Positions 1 through 8,365 of a stretch of DNA of 64,000 nucleotides are shown here, piece by piece. Within the stretch, counting starts at the first letter, position 1. Every line of letters starts with the position of its first letter. The notes beneath the pieces are model-generated. The model had not been told where the DNA came from. It searched no databases and saw only the letters and a list, made by a program, of their open reading frames with translations. This stretch comes from Bradyrhizobium ontarionense (GTDB taxonomy: Bacteria > Pseudomonadota > Alphaproteobacteria > Rhizobiales > Xanthobacteraceae), in contig NZ_CP088156.1 of assembly GCF_021088345.1 (NCBI RefSeq), positions 2,852,001-2,916,000 on the forward strand. The letters are read 5' to 3'. The position numbers were made by a program, and so were the translations under genes.

Positions 1-624
1 TCAGGAGGAGAAATTGACGCGGTAGCCCCAGCAGTCGAGATGGTCCGGGATCGCGTTGAAGGCGATGGTGATGCGCTGGTCGCCCTGGTTGCGCGGCACC
101 TCATGATAGAGATAGCTCGGAAACAGCACGAGGTCCCCCGGCTCGGCCTGGGGCAGGACATACTTGCCCGCATTGTAGGGGCCCATGGCTGCCTCTCGCG
201 TGTGATGGCGGAACGAGAAATCAGAACCGCCGGGCGGACGCACGAACACGGTGCGGCTGCCGGGATGCGAGGGCGTCAGATAGAAGATGCCGGAGACGAA
301 GCTGTTGGCATGGGCATGCAGGGTCTGGTTGCCGCCAGTCTCCAGCATGTTGGTCCACATCTCCTTCACGGTCCAGCGCAGCTTCTCGCCGAACAGCAGC
401 TCGCCGAAATCGACCAGCTTGGGCACCGCCAGCTCGGCAATGGCCTGGAACAGGTTGTTGCTGCTGGGATCGGCGACCGCGGTGTGGAACAGCTGTCCGG
501 ACCGCAGGTTGCTTTCGATCTTCGAACTGCGGATCGCGGCCACCGCCGCGTCCTTCAGCTCGGGACTCAACAGGCCCGGAGAACGCAACAGAGGAATCGG
601 AAAAAGCGGTTCGATCTGGTCCAT
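1..624 (-). CDS. 2OG-Fe(II) oxygenase family protein (TIGR02466-like)
   Basis: A 207-residue protein resembling the TIGR02466/PF13759 group of putative 2-oxoglutarate- and Fe(II)-dependent oxygenases. The C-terminal half has the family pattern: a Trp-Asn pair followed by a His cluster (H103, H105) next to SGIFYL, then a Gly-Asp-Leu-Val-Leu-Phe-Pro-Ser turn, H174 and R184 ahead of the final strand. These fit metal-binding His residues and the Arg that binds 2-oxoglutarate. No signal peptide is visible, so it is probably cytoplasmic. The substrate is unknown; relatives are often annotated only as putative hydroxylases. The gene is complete, its stop being the first bases of the window. Confidence 0.8.
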   Translation of the reverse strand: MDQIEPLFPIPLLRSPGLLSPELKDAAVAAIRSSKIESNLRSGQLFHTAVADPSSNNLFQAIAELAVPKLVDFGELLFGEKLRWTVKEMWTNMLETGGNQTLHAHANSFVSGIFYLTPSHPGSRTVFVRPPGGSDFSFRHHTREAAMGPYNAGKYVLPQAEPGDLVLFPSYLYHEVPRNQGDQRITIAFNAIPDHLDCWGYRVNFSS

Positions 625-723
625 GTCTCAACGCCCTGCACTCATCGCAATCGCGGCCACACTGTGCGCAGTTGCATGACAGACGAATGACGGGGCACGC
701 CGCAGGCGCTGCGAGTCCAACCG

Positions 724-1053
724 TCAGCGTGACGGCACTTCGTGCGCCCCGAGGATGTCGAGCCGCTCGCCCGGCTTCAGGCTGTGGTGGCGCTCGCGCA
801 ATTCGAGCTTCGCACTCTCGACCTTCTCGAGACAATCGTCGAACTCGCCATTGCCGGCCTCGACCAGCGCCTGCTGGATGTCGCGCTCGGCGAAGTAGCG
901 CGACACGTCGTCGGCCGGCAGGGTCGCCGCTTGCGCGCGCGCCTCCGCAACCGCTGCATCGCAGGTTTCGCGGGTCGGCTCCTGTTCGTGTGCCGACGCC
1001 AAGTCGGCCGCGAGCGTGAGGCAGGCGAAGATCAGCGTCAACAGGCGAAACAT
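724..1053 (-). CDS. small exported protein, function unknown
   Basis: A 109-residue protein. The start was placed at the Met before a clear signal peptide (MFRLLTLIFACLTLAADLASA) rather than at an upstream Met that would add 13 polar residues. The predicted mature protein begins HEQEPT and is a charged, mostly helical domain with two Cys residues (ETCDAA, FDDCLEK) that could form a disulfide in the periplasm. I do not recognise a family. It lies downstream of the PHP/DUF3604-like gene on the same strand, separated by a hairpin. Its mature N-terminal His is shared with several other exported proteins nearby. Confidence 0.6.
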   Translation of the reverse strand: MFRLLTLIFACLTLAADLASAHEQEPTRETCDAAVAEARAQAATLPADDVSRYFAERDIQQALVEAGNGEFDDCLEKVESAKLELRERHHSLKPGERLDILGAHEVPSR

Positions 1054-1128
1054 GGGATGGATGGGCCCGAGGCAGGATGTGTCCGAAAGCAAGAAGCGCC
1101 GGTTCGCAAACCGACGCTGATGATGATG

Positions 1129-1160
1129 GGTCCGGCGGTGCTGCTCCGCCCCGCCGGACC
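1129..1160 (-). terminator. perfect 10-bp hairpin after the PHP/DUF3604-like gene
   Basis: GGTCCGGCGG pairs exactly with CCGCCGGACC across a 12-base loop, 11 bases beyond the stop codon of the upstream minus-strand gene. No strong T run follows, so it may be a terminator or an mRNA-stabilising stem. Confidence 0.5.
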
Positions 1161-1171
1161 GAGAGAATCAA

Positions 1172-3196
1172 TCAGTCGCGGTTGAAAGCCCAGCGACCCC
1201 AGTGACCCCAATGGCCCCAATGATCCCAGTCGTGCCAGTGGTGATGCTCGTGAGCCAGCTTGCGCGCCAGCTCCGCGTTCTTCTCGACCAGCAGCTCGGA
1301 CGTGCCCTGCGGACGGATGAAGATCGGGTTGGCGTAGAACCAGACGTTCGAATAGGCCTGGACGTCGTAGGTCACGCGCTTGACGCCGTTCACCGCGGCC
1401 AGGTGGGTCGGACACGCCGCATCGGTGCAGGCGACGTTCGCGTTGTTGACGTCGAGCAGCGGGTTGCCGGCGCTATCAGACACGTTCGGTGTTCCCGGCG
1501 GAATGTTGGTGCCGCGAGCCCGGATGTAGAACGGCGTCTTCCCGGCAACGAACGTCGTCGTGAAGCTCAACCGGGTGGAGCCGTCCCTCAGCCTGAAGCT
1601 CCTCATCTTGGTCGCAGGGATCTGCTTGGCGATCTTGGCCGATGGATTGTACACGATGGCAGCACCCGCTACACCCGCGGCATTGGCCACCGCATAGCCT
1701 GCAGCCCCCGGCGCGATCGGACCGGTGATGTCACTGGTGATCAGGTCGACGTGGTCGAGAGACGGCTTGTTCAGCGGCTGCTTGACGCCAACCTGCAGCA
1801 GCAGCGGATTGTTGAAGCTGTAGGGGCTGTTGTTCGAGGCCGGGACGGTCATCTCCATCTCGAGCGTGACCTTCTCGCCCGGACGCACGACCAGCGTTTC
1901 GCCCATCGTCTTCCAGTCGTAATCCCACTCGCCCTTGGCGCGGTACACCATGTCGGAGCCGATGATGTCGGCGTTGACCGAATAGGAGTTGCCCGACCGC
2001 ATGCCGTCGATGATGGACTGGTGGTTGAACCTGTTCTCGTTCGGCACGTACAGCTTGGTGTATTCGCCCGGCATGAAGTCCGAGGTCGTCGAGGCGTCGC
2101 GGGCGCCGAAGGCACCGCGATTGTGCCAATCCGAGCTCACATAGATGAAGCTGTTGCGGCCTTCGCCGAGCAGACCGTCCCACAGGCCGCCGACCTTGGC
2201 GGTGTAGACGCCGGCCATGCCATAGGTGCCGCCGCCGACGGCGCCGGAGCCGTAAGACCCCGAACCGCCGGTCAGACCACCCTGAGCCATGTGGCCGGGA
2301 GATTCGATGCCGAACGCAACGGTCGGACCGGCATTGTTGAAGTCGCGGAAATGCTCGATGTTGTAGCCGGCCGTGCCGCTGGGATTGAACGGCCCCTGGC
2401 GCTCGGTGTGGGTCGGGATCGCGTAGGACTGCAGCGGATGATTCGCCTGCAGCCAGGCAATGCCGGCGACGGCCTTCTGATGGCCCGCGGTGCCGGAGTT
2501 GTTGACGTTGTCCTTGCCGGACCAGACCGGGTTGTTCTTGGCGTCGACCGGACCGATCGCATCAGTGTCGGCGCGGTCGAAGCGATACTCGAATTCCGCC
2601 ATCTTGTCGGCGTTGCCGTAGCCGCGCGGGTTCTGGCCGGCGATCACGGCGACGTCGCCATGTTCGTGGCCGGGCAGGATCCATTCCAGACCTTCGACCA
2701 GCACCTTGTCGTAGGTCGAGGTCCGGTCGACGATGATCGGGTATTCGACCTCCTTGATCGACTGCCAGCGCCACATCGTGGCACCGGTGCCGGTGCCGTT
2801 CGGCGTGCCCTTCAGGCTGGTGATCGTGATGCCGTCGATCGTCTTGCCGAGCGTCTGGCTCCAGGTCGTCGTGGTGTTGTCGCCCGGAATGTTGGCGCTG
2901 GCGTCGCTGAAGCGGCAATCGCGATTGCCCGAACCGCCGTGGTTGCCGAGCGTGAACCAGTCGAGGTCGAAATTGTTGCCGCCTGCAGCCGCAGTGCCCT
3001 TGCCGACCGCGCGGTCGATCGAATAGCCGGCCGCCACCGAACCGTCGGTGCAGGTGTTGTGGTTGTGCATGTCGCCGGCGACATAGGGATTGTTCTTGCT
3101 CGTCTCGCCCCAACGCTCACCAGCGTCGGCGCTCTGCGACAGAGCCAGCGAAACCGACGCCGCTGTCAGCAGGATTTTCTTGGCAGATGAAACCAT
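1172..3196 (-). CDS. exported PHP/DUF3604-like protein with His/Trp-rich C-terminus
   Basis: A 674-residue protein with an N-terminal signal peptide (cleavage near SADA-GERWG). Soon after it carries GDMHNHNTCTDGS, which resembles the metal-binding first motif of PHP-fold phosphoesterases and of DUF3604 proteins; further motifs such as YVSSDWHNRGAFG follow near the middle. The last 30 residues are a His/Trp/Asp-rich tail that could bind metal. A hydrolytic role on a phosphate ester is inferred from the fold family only. It is transcribed divergently from the parvulin/HupE operon; DUF3604 genes are, from memory, often found beside such operons. The exported state and nearness to the type II secretion genes make it a possible secreted protein. 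Confidence 0.65.
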   Translation of the reverse strand: MVSSAKKILLTAASVSLALSQSADAGERWGETSKNNPYVAGDMHNHNTCTDGSVAAGYSIDRAVGKGTAAAGGNNFDLDWFTLGNHGGSGNRDCRFSDASANIPGDNTTTTWSQTLGKTIDGITITSLKGTPNGTGTGATMWRWQSIKEVEYPIIVDRTSTYDKVLVEGLEWILPGHEHGDVAVIAGQNPRGYGNADKMAEFEYRFDRADTDAIGPVDAKNNPVWSGKDNVNNSGTAGHQKAVAGIAWLQANHPLQSYAIPTHTERQGPFNPSGTAGYNIEHFRDFNNAGPTVAFGIESPGHMAQGGLTGGSGSYGSGAVGGGTYGMAGVYTAKVGGLWDGLLGEGRNSFIYVSSDWHNRGAFGARDASTTSDFMPGEYTKLYVPNENRFNHQSIIDGMRSGNSYSVNADIIGSDMVYRAKGEWDYDWKTMGETLVVRPGEKVTLEMEMTVPASNNSPYSFNNPLLLQVGVKQPLNKPSLDHVDLITSDITGPIAPGAAGYAVANAAGVAGAAIVYNPSAKIAKQIPATKMRSFRLRDGSTRLSFTTTFVAGKTPFYIRARGTNIPPGTPNVSDSAGNPLLDVNNANVACTDAACPTHLAAVNGVKRVTYDVQAYSNVWFYANPIFIRPQGTSELLVEKNAELARKLAHEHHHWHDWDHWGHWGHWGRWAFNRD

Positions 3197-3462
3197 ATCG
3201 TCGCCCCTGAGAATTCAATGAGTTCTAAGACGAAATCAACCACGCATGCCTGATGCGCCACTTTGCTTCGCCGCGCGAACAAACCAAAACTCGGAGACAG
3301 TTTGTTGAAGGATTTATTTTCTGTGTCCGCCGCCCCCATCGAATTCGCGAGCGGATCCGTTGCGAAATTTTTGTGACACGGCCGATTGCCCGGTGACAAC
3401 GACAACGACGCCGTTGCATATACGCGCCGCGCCCGAAGCGCCTTGTGAATTGCAAAGAGAGA

Positions 3463-4383
3463 ATGTCAGCTTCTGCCATGTCGAATGCGGCGCAGACCTT
3501 GGATTTGGATGATGCCGCCGCACGCCCCGCTGAACGGGGCGGCAACAGCGATGCGAGTGCCCAGGAGGTCGCGCCGTCGCGAGCCCGTGTCACGGCCCTG
3601 CGCAAGCTCGTCAGGGAGCCTCTGCTGCATTTCCTCGTTCTGGGCGGGCTGATCTTCGCAGCCGACTCCGTGCTTCATCCGCCGGCCAGCAACGAAAAGG
3701 TCATCACCGTCTCCAAGGCGCTGCGCCAGTCCTTCATCGACAATTTCGACGAGGACAAGCAGCGGACGCCGAGCAGCGCCGATCTGCAGAAGATGATCGA
3801 TGCCTGGGTGGCGAGCGAGATCCTGTATCGCGAAGGCAAGGCGCTTGGCGTCGATCGCGGCGACGAGATGATCCGCGATCGCGTCGCGTTCAAGCTGCAG
3901 CTCCTGATCTTCGACCAGGTGCGCGTGCCCGAGCCGACCGAAGCGCAGCTTCGCGCCTGGTTCGCCGACAATCACGCCCGGTTCGATGCGCCCGAACGCG
4001 TCAGCTTCTTCATGACGCCGGCGACCGACGAGGCGACGGCCCGGCAGCAACTCGAGGACATTCGCGGCCAGCGCGAATCCGAGGAGCTGCGCGACCAGAC
4101 GCGCGTCATCCTCGGACGTCCCGTCGCGAGTCTCGCCGGCGGATACGGTGAGGGTTTTCGCGACGGGCTGCTCAAGATGCCGACGGGCGATTGGAGTCTC
4201 CTGCAATCGAACGACGGCTGGCACGTGGTGCGCCTGGATGCGCGCGAGCCGGGCACGCCCGCGAAGCTCGAGGACGTGCGCGACGAGGCCGCCAAGATCT
4301 GGCACACCGATGAGACGCGCAGGCAGGCCTGGGATGCCGTGACCCGTCTCAAGGCCAACTATACCATCCGGTACGAACCGTGA
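3463..4383 (+). CDS. membrane-anchored parvulin-type peptidyl-prolyl isomerase
   Basis: About 306 residues. After a polar N-terminal stretch there is one hydrophobic anchor (FLVLGGLIFAADSVL), then a SurA/PpiD-like helical region and a PpiC-type domain ending in SLAGGYGEGFRDGLLKMP and DGWHVVRL, the usual late parvulin motifs. It probably faces the periplasm and assists folding of exported proteins. Starts at 3445 (GTG), 3463 and 3478 are all possible; none has a strong ribosome binding site. The stop overlaps the GTG start of the following HupE/UreJ gene by four bases, indicating one operon with three membrane proteins, so it may fold or assemble them or the divergent DUF3604-like protein. Confidence 0.75.
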   Translation: MSASAMSNAAQTLDLDDAAARPAERGGNSDASAQEVAPSRARVTALRKLVREPLLHFLVLGGLIFAADSVLHPPASNEKVITVSKALRQSFIDNFDEDKQRTPSSADLQKMIDAWVASEILYREGKALGVDRGDEMIRDRVAFKLQLLIFDQVRVPEPTEAQLRAWFADNHARFDAPERVSFFMTPATDEATARQQLEDIRGQRESEELRDQTRVILGRPVASLAGGYGEGFRDGLLKMPTGDWSLLQSNDGWHVVRLDAREPGTPAKLEDVRDEAAKIWHTDETRRQAWDAVTRLKANYTIRYEP

Positions 4384-5360
4384 TCCTGCATCGCATCGCG
4401 CGGCTCGTGCTGCTTGCCGCCGCGGCTCTCGCCTTCTGGACGCCGTTGCTCGCCCATGAAGCCACGCTCGGCGTGCTGGAGTTCCGCGAGATGCGGCCCG
4501 GTGCGTTCATCGGGCGGTGGACCATGGAGCCGACGGTCGGAGCGAGCCGCGTCGATCTCAGGGTCCCGCCGCATTGTCTGCTTCGCCTGCCGGAGCTCAA
4601 TTGCGGCGACAAGGGACTGGTCGGCCAGATCACGATCGGCAATCTCGGCGCCGACATGTCGGCGGCGCTGATCAAGGTGATTCCGCTTCGCGGCGAGCCG
4701 CGCAGCTACACGATCTCGACGGCCAATCCGGTGGTCACCTTGCTCGGCACGGACGCGCCGACGCTCGACACCTGGCTGGAGCTCGCCAGGACCTACATCA
4801 ATTTCGGCATCGACCACATCCTGCTGGGCGCCGATCACCTGCTGTTCGTGCTCGGCCTGATCTGGATCGTGCAGGGCGGCTGGCGCCTGATCAAGACCAT
4901 CACGGCCTTTACGGTCGGGCACAGCGCCTCGCTGGCCGCAACGGCGTTCGGACTGATCGGTGTTTCCGAGCGTCCGCTCAACGCCTGTATCGCGCTCAGC
5001 ATCGTGTTCGTGGGCGTCGAGATCGTCAAGCAGCAGCGCGGTGAGATCGGGTTGACCGCACGATACCCATGGGCTGTCGCCTTCAGCTTTGGTCTCGTGC
5101 ATGGCATCGGCTTCGCGAGCGCGCTCGCAGGCCTTGGACTGGAGCGGCGGATCCTGCCGGCTGCGCTTCTCTTCTTCAACGTCGGTGTCGAAATCGGACA
5201 GCTCCTGTTCGTTCTGCTCGTCCTCGCACTGATCTGGGCTCATCGGCGGCTTGGCGCGGGACTGCCGCGCTGGAGTGCCGAGCTTCCCGCCTACGCGATC
5301 GGCTCCGTGTCGATGTTCTGGTTCTTGGGCCGCCTCGTGCGGGTTCTGGCGGCCGCATGA
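4380..5360 (+). CDS. HupE/UreJ-type membrane protein, long form
   Basis: 326 residues with a signal peptide whose predicted cleavage leaves His as first residue (PLLA-HEATLG). A soluble N-terminal domain of about 120 residues precedes six or so hydrophobic helices containing NFGIDHILLGADHLLF and FSFGLVHGIGFAS, matching the HupE_UreJ_2 family (PF13795). HupE/UreJ proteins are nickel or cobalt permeases or accessory proteins, but no hydrogenase or urease gene lies in this window, so the metal is uncertain. The GTG start overlaps the preceding stop (GTGA) and the stop overlaps the next possible start (ATGA), so translation is likely coupled. Confidence 0.8.
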   Translation: MILHRIARLVLLAAAALAFWTPLLAHEATLGVLEFREMRPGAFIGRWTMEPTVGASRVDLRVPPHCLLRLPELNCGDKGLVGQITIGNLGADMSAALIKVIPLRGEPRSYTISTANPVVTLLGTDAPTLDTWLELARTYINFGIDHILLGADHLLFVLGLIWIVQGGWRLIKTITAFTVGHSASLAATAFGLIGVSERPLNACIALSIVFVGVEIVKQQRGEIGLTARYPWAVAFSFGLVHGIGFASALAGLGLERRILPAALLFFNVGVEIGQLLFVLLVLALIWAHRRLGAGLPRWSAELPAYAIGSVSMFWFLGRLVRVLAAA

Positions 5361-5989
5361 CGATGGATGGGGCAATCATGACCATGCGCAAGGTCCTGCA
5401 ATCCGCATCGACGATCGCGTTGCTGTCGGTTCTGACGGCGAGCGCGGCTCTGGCCCATGAGCAGACCGGCGTCGGCGGCGGGCTTGCCAGCGGCCTGCTG
5501 CATCCATTGACCGGGATCGATCATCTCGTCGCGATGGTCGCGGTCGGCATCTGGGGCGCGCAACTGGGAGGCGTCGCGATCTGGGTGCTGCCGATCGTCT
5601 TTCCGCTCGTGATGGCGCTGGGCGCAGTTGCCGGGATCCTCAAGATTGGGCTCCCTCTCCCCGAGCTGGTGATCGCGCTCTCGGCGCTGGTGCTCGGACT
5701 GGCCGTCGCCCTGCGCATTCGCGTCCCGTTCGCGGCCGCGGCAGCGATCGTCGCGGTGTTCGCGATCTTCCACGGCCACGCGCACGGCGTCGAGCTTCCC
5801 TCCGCGGCGAATCCGCTGGCCTATGGCTGCGGCTTCGTGGTCGCGACCGGCCTTCTCCACGCCTGCGGCATCATGATCGGAGCGCTGGCGCGCTGGCCGG
5901 GCGGAGAACGGGTCATCCAGGGCGTCGGCGCGGCCATCGCCGCGCTCGGCGGCTACTTCCTGGCCGCGAGCCTCGGAGCCATCGCATGA
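5357..5989 (+). CDS. HupE/UreJ family metal permease
   Basis: 210 residues, or 203 if translation begins at 5378 where MTMRKV precedes a clean signal peptide (ALA-HEQTG). It has the full HupE signature: HPLTGIDHL in the first transmembrane segment and FHGHAHG near the middle, in a polytopic membrane protein of normal family length. In characterised HupE the His and Asp of the first motif are needed for nickel uptake. The ATG at 5357 overlaps the upstream stop, and the gene overlaps the next by four bases. It is probably the functional metal transporter of the three-gene set. Confidence 0.85.
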   Translation: MTMDGAIMTMRKVLQSASTIALLSVLTASAALAHEQTGVGGGLASGLLHPLTGIDHLVAMVAVGIWGAQLGGVAIWVLPIVFPLVMALGAVAGILKIGLPLPELVIALSALVLGLAVALRIRVPFAAAAAIVAVFAIFHGHAHGVELPSAANPLAYGCGFVVATGLLHACGIMIGALARWPGGERVIQGVGAAIAALGGYFLAASLGAIA

Positions 5990-6606
5990 TTTGCCGCGTG
6001 AGAACGCTGCTGCTCGCAGCAACGCTGCTGCTGACGCAGGTCCAGATCGCCGACGCTCACATCGTATCGGCCCGGCTTGGCGACTTCTACGCCGGCGCGC
6101 TGCATCCCCTGCTGACGCTGCAGGACGTCGTCGTCTGGGCCGCGCTCGGCCTCCTGGCCGGCACGATGGGGGCTGCAAGCGGACGATGGCTCGTCGTGGT
6201 GTTTCCGCTCGGCCTGTGCGCGGGACTCGCGCTCGCGGTGAGCGCGGGTGTCGCTCCCATGCCACCGATCATGGATGCCGCGACAATCCTCATTCTCGGA
6301 CTGCTGTTGGCGGCATCCTTGCGCATTCCCTTGGCGCTGCTTTGCGCGATGGCATTTGCCCTCGGCGTGATGCGCGGCGCGGCCAACGCCGGCGAACTGC
6401 TGCCGCAGACCGATCGCCTTCTCTATGCGGCGGGGCTTGCCTGTGCAGGCTACGTCGTCATCACCCTCGTGATGGCACTCGCGCTGACCTTCAGACGTCC
6501 GGACACCGAACCGGCCTCGAACTGGCGCGGCATCGCCGTCCGCGCCGTCGGTGGCTGGGTGGCTGCCGTCGGCCTGATGATGGCGGGACTATCGCTCGCA
6601 TCCTGA
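5986..6606 (+). CDS. degenerate HupE-like membrane protein lacking the metal motifs
   Basis: 206 residues, colinear with the upstream HupE: a signal peptide (ADA-HIVSAR), similar spacing of helices and a recognisable counterpart of each motif. However, the position of HPLTGIDHL reads HPLLTLQDV, and the position of FHGHAHG reads ALGVMRGAA. Thus most metal-coordinating residues of HupE are missing while the first His-Pro is retained. It is intact, with no frameshift, and overlaps the previous gene by ATGA, so it is probably expressed. It may be a partner subunit that pairs with the active HupE, or a paralogue with a new role. Confidence 0.7.
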   Translation: MICRVRTLLLAATLLLTQVQIADAHIVSARLGDFYAGALHPLLTLQDVVVWAALGLLAGTMGAASGRWLVVVFPLGLCAGLALAVSAGVAPMPPIMDAATILILGLLLAASLRIPLALLCAMAFALGVMRGAANAGELLPQTDRLLYAAGLACAGYVVITLVMALALTFRRPDTEPASNWRGIAVRAVGGWVAAVGLMMAGLSLAS

Positions 6607-6652
6607 GCATGCCTATGCTGCGACGATCGAAAATCGCGAATCCCCGGGCTGC

Positions 6653-7138
6653 GTGACGAACGCCATCAACATCATCTGCATCCTCGTGCTGCTCCTGGCC
6701 GGCGCCGGCCTGATCTGGACGGATCTACGCGACGGCATCCTTCCGGACTGGATGAATGCGCTGGTTGCTGCGAGCGGCTTCCTCCGAACGACGGCGCTCG
6801 CTGATCTCCCGCAAGCGCTATGGGATGGCGGAGCGGCCGTTGCTGTCGGTATCACGCTGCTGGTGCTGCGCCATCTCTACGCGATCACGCGCGGCAGGCA
6901 GGGATTGGGCCTCGGCGACGTCAAGTTTCTGATGGCAGCGACCCTCTGGGCTGGTCTGTCGGGGCTTCCGATCCTGCTGCTCATCGCCACGACCACGGCG
7001 CTCGCGGCGGTTCTCGTGCTCTCTTTGACCGGGCGGCGCATGACCGGCCAGACGGCTCTGCCGTTCGGTCCGTTCCTCGTCATCGGCCTTGCCGGCGCGC
7101 TCCTGGTCCAGAACGCGGGCGATCTCGCGCTTTTCTAG
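6653..7138 (+). CDS. A24-family prepilin peptidase, minimal form
   Basis: 161 residues, GTG start, almost entirely transmembrane. It carries the two catalytic Asp motifs of aspartic prepilin peptidases: TDLRDGILPDW early and GLGDVKFLM near the middle. The N-terminal Cys-rich methyltransferase domain of GspO/PilD is absent, as in TadV/CpaA-type enzymes. It converges with the type II secretion operon, whose five pseudopilins have classic cleavage sites, so it is the likely processing enzyme for them, equivalent to GspO. Whether N-methylation of the pseudopilins occurs by another enzyme cannot be told from here. Confidence 0.85.
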   Translation: MTNAINIICILVLLLAGAGLIWTDLRDGILPDWMNALVAASGFLRTTALADLPQALWDGGAAVAVGITLLVLRHLYAITRGRQGLGLGDVKFLMAATLWAGLSGLPILLLIATTTALAAVLVLSLTGRRMTGQTALPFGPFLVIGLAGALLVQNAGDLALF

Positions 7139-7160
7139 CTCAGACCAAGCGAGGCGATCC

Positions 7161-7805
7161 TCAGCGCGAACGCCGCGCAACACGCTCTCGTCCAGGCGGG
7201 GCTGGCGCCACCGTCGGCCCCGACGCGACCTCGCCGTCGGGCGTCTGTCCGATCTGCGGCATCGGCAAGCTCACCGTCTCGCGCTCCTTCTGCAACATGG
7301 CCTCGCGGGGCTTCAGGGCATGAAGCAGCCACCCGTCATGCGAGGCACCGACGCGCAATCGCAGTGACGTCTGCGACGATGGATCGACGAAGATACCAAA
7401 GCTTTCCTCCTCCCCGATCACCGTGCCGACCAGTTGCAGGTTGGGCCGCTCCGGTTCTCTCGGCGGAGGCGGCGGCGCGCGCATTACCGTGACGGGGGCC
7501 GCCACCGGCGGCGGTCTGCGCGACACCGAGAACAGCGGACGGTCGCGCGTCGCCGCGAGCGCGGCGATCGGAACGTCCCACAACGGATTGGCGCTCTTCG
7601 CCGTCGCTTCCGGCACAGTCGACACCGTCACAGGCGCCACACCAACCGCCGGTGGCTCGGCATCCCGGCCTCCGGGCGCGGCTTGCAGCGGCGCGGCTGG
7701 CTCAAGACCTTCCGCTTCCGCCCCCCACGCCCGGCCGAGCGGGTCGCAGGCCACGCACGCAACAGCCGCGGCAACGATGAGTGAGCTGACGAGCGACCGC
7801 ATCAT
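7161..7805 (-). CDS. type II secretion GspN/GspC-like protein
   Basis: About 214 residues. The start at 7805 has AGGGA just upstream and overlaps the gspM stop; a start five codons earlier is possible. It has a signal-like N-terminus, a Pro-rich linker, LWDVPIAALAATRDRPLFS and LQLVGTVIGEEESFGIFVD. The latter resembles the HR domain of GspC, the inner-membrane protein that contacts the secretin, and such genes are often labelled GspN in rhizobia. The C-terminus is short, with no PDZ or coiled-coil module. It is the last gene of the gsp operon and the only candidate here for the GspC role. Confidence 0.65.
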   Translation of the reverse strand: MMRSLVSSLIVAAAVACVACDPLGRAWGAEAEGLEPAAPLQAAPGGRDAEPPAVGVAPVTVSTVPEATAKSANPLWDVPIAALAATRDRPLFSVSRRPPPVAAPVTVMRAPPPPPREPERPNLQLVGTVIGEEESFGIFVDPSSQTSLRLRVGASHDGWLLHALKPREAMLQKERETVSLPMPQIGQTPDGEVASGPTVAPAPPGRERVARRSR

Positions 7806-8365
7806 ACTTTCCCTTGCCATTGACCCGAGACGGTCACCAGCACCCTCAGCCGCCCCGCTCCACTCGCTGCGGCGGCCAGCGGCTCCTGGACATGCAGCTG
7901 ATCTACGAACAGGAACGGCAGTCCGGCTTCGATGTCATAGAGCAGCTGTTGCAGCGCCGGCTGATCGAGCTCGCAGCTCGCGACAACGCTGATGACGCTT
8001 GCATTCGCGCGCGCTGGCGGGAGATCGACCTGGGTCGACAGCACGTTGCCGCCGACCTTGGCAACCGCCTCCGTAAGGCGCTGCACCAAAGCCGCGCCGG
8101 CGATGGTCACCGTACGTCCTTCGACGAACACCGATCCTCCCGGCCCCGTCGGGCCACTGCCGGCCAATGCGCCGCCCTGCTGTTTGCGCCCCGCGAACTC
8201 CGCCAATTGCGCGTTGGCATCGTTGAGCTGTTCACGCTTGGCGAAGAGGTCGAGCACTGCCGCGCTGCCAAGCCAGATCAGCGCGATGATGGTGATGGCG
8301 TAGAGCGCCGCAGCCGATGCCGGCGAGCTCACGAAGATCCGGCGCAGCGATGTCGACCAGTTCAT
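7802..8365 (-). CDS. gspM: type II secretion inner-membrane protein GspM
   Basis: 187 residues with a short cytoplasmic N-terminus, one transmembrane helix (about residues 18-40), a coiled region and a periplasmic ferredoxin-like domain, the layout of GspM. GspM forms the inner-membrane platform with GspL and GspF. Assignment rests on topology and on its place between gspL and the GspN/GspC-like gene; sequence conservation in this family is low. It overlaps gspL and the next gene by four bases each. Confidence 0.8.
   Translation of the reverse strand: MNWSTSLRRIFVSSPASAAALYAITIIALIWLGSAAVLDLFAKREQLNDANAQLAEFAGRKQQGGALAGSGPTGPGGSVFVEGRTVTIAGAALVQRLTEAVAKVGGNVLSTQVDLPPARANASVISVVASCELDQPALQQLLYDIEAGLPFLFVDQLHVQEPLAAAASGAGRLRVLVTVSGQWQGKV

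Noticed and set aside
1202..3190. A 662-codon open frame antisense to the PHP/DUF3604-like gene.
   Set aside because: Its product is Arg/Val/Asp-rich with no domain, and codon use fits the opposite strand, which has a signal peptide and motifs. Such frames are common in high-GC DNA.
3371..3402. TGTCAC twice on the minus strand upstream of the PHP/DUF3604-like gene, considered as a Pho box.
   Set aside because: The two units are about 20 bases apart rather than 11 and no middle unit is present.
4380..6606. Idea that the HupE/UreJ genes belong to a hydrogenase or urease cluster.
   Set aside because: No hydrogenase, hyp or ure genes are in the window; neighbours are a parvulin and a DUF3604-like gene.
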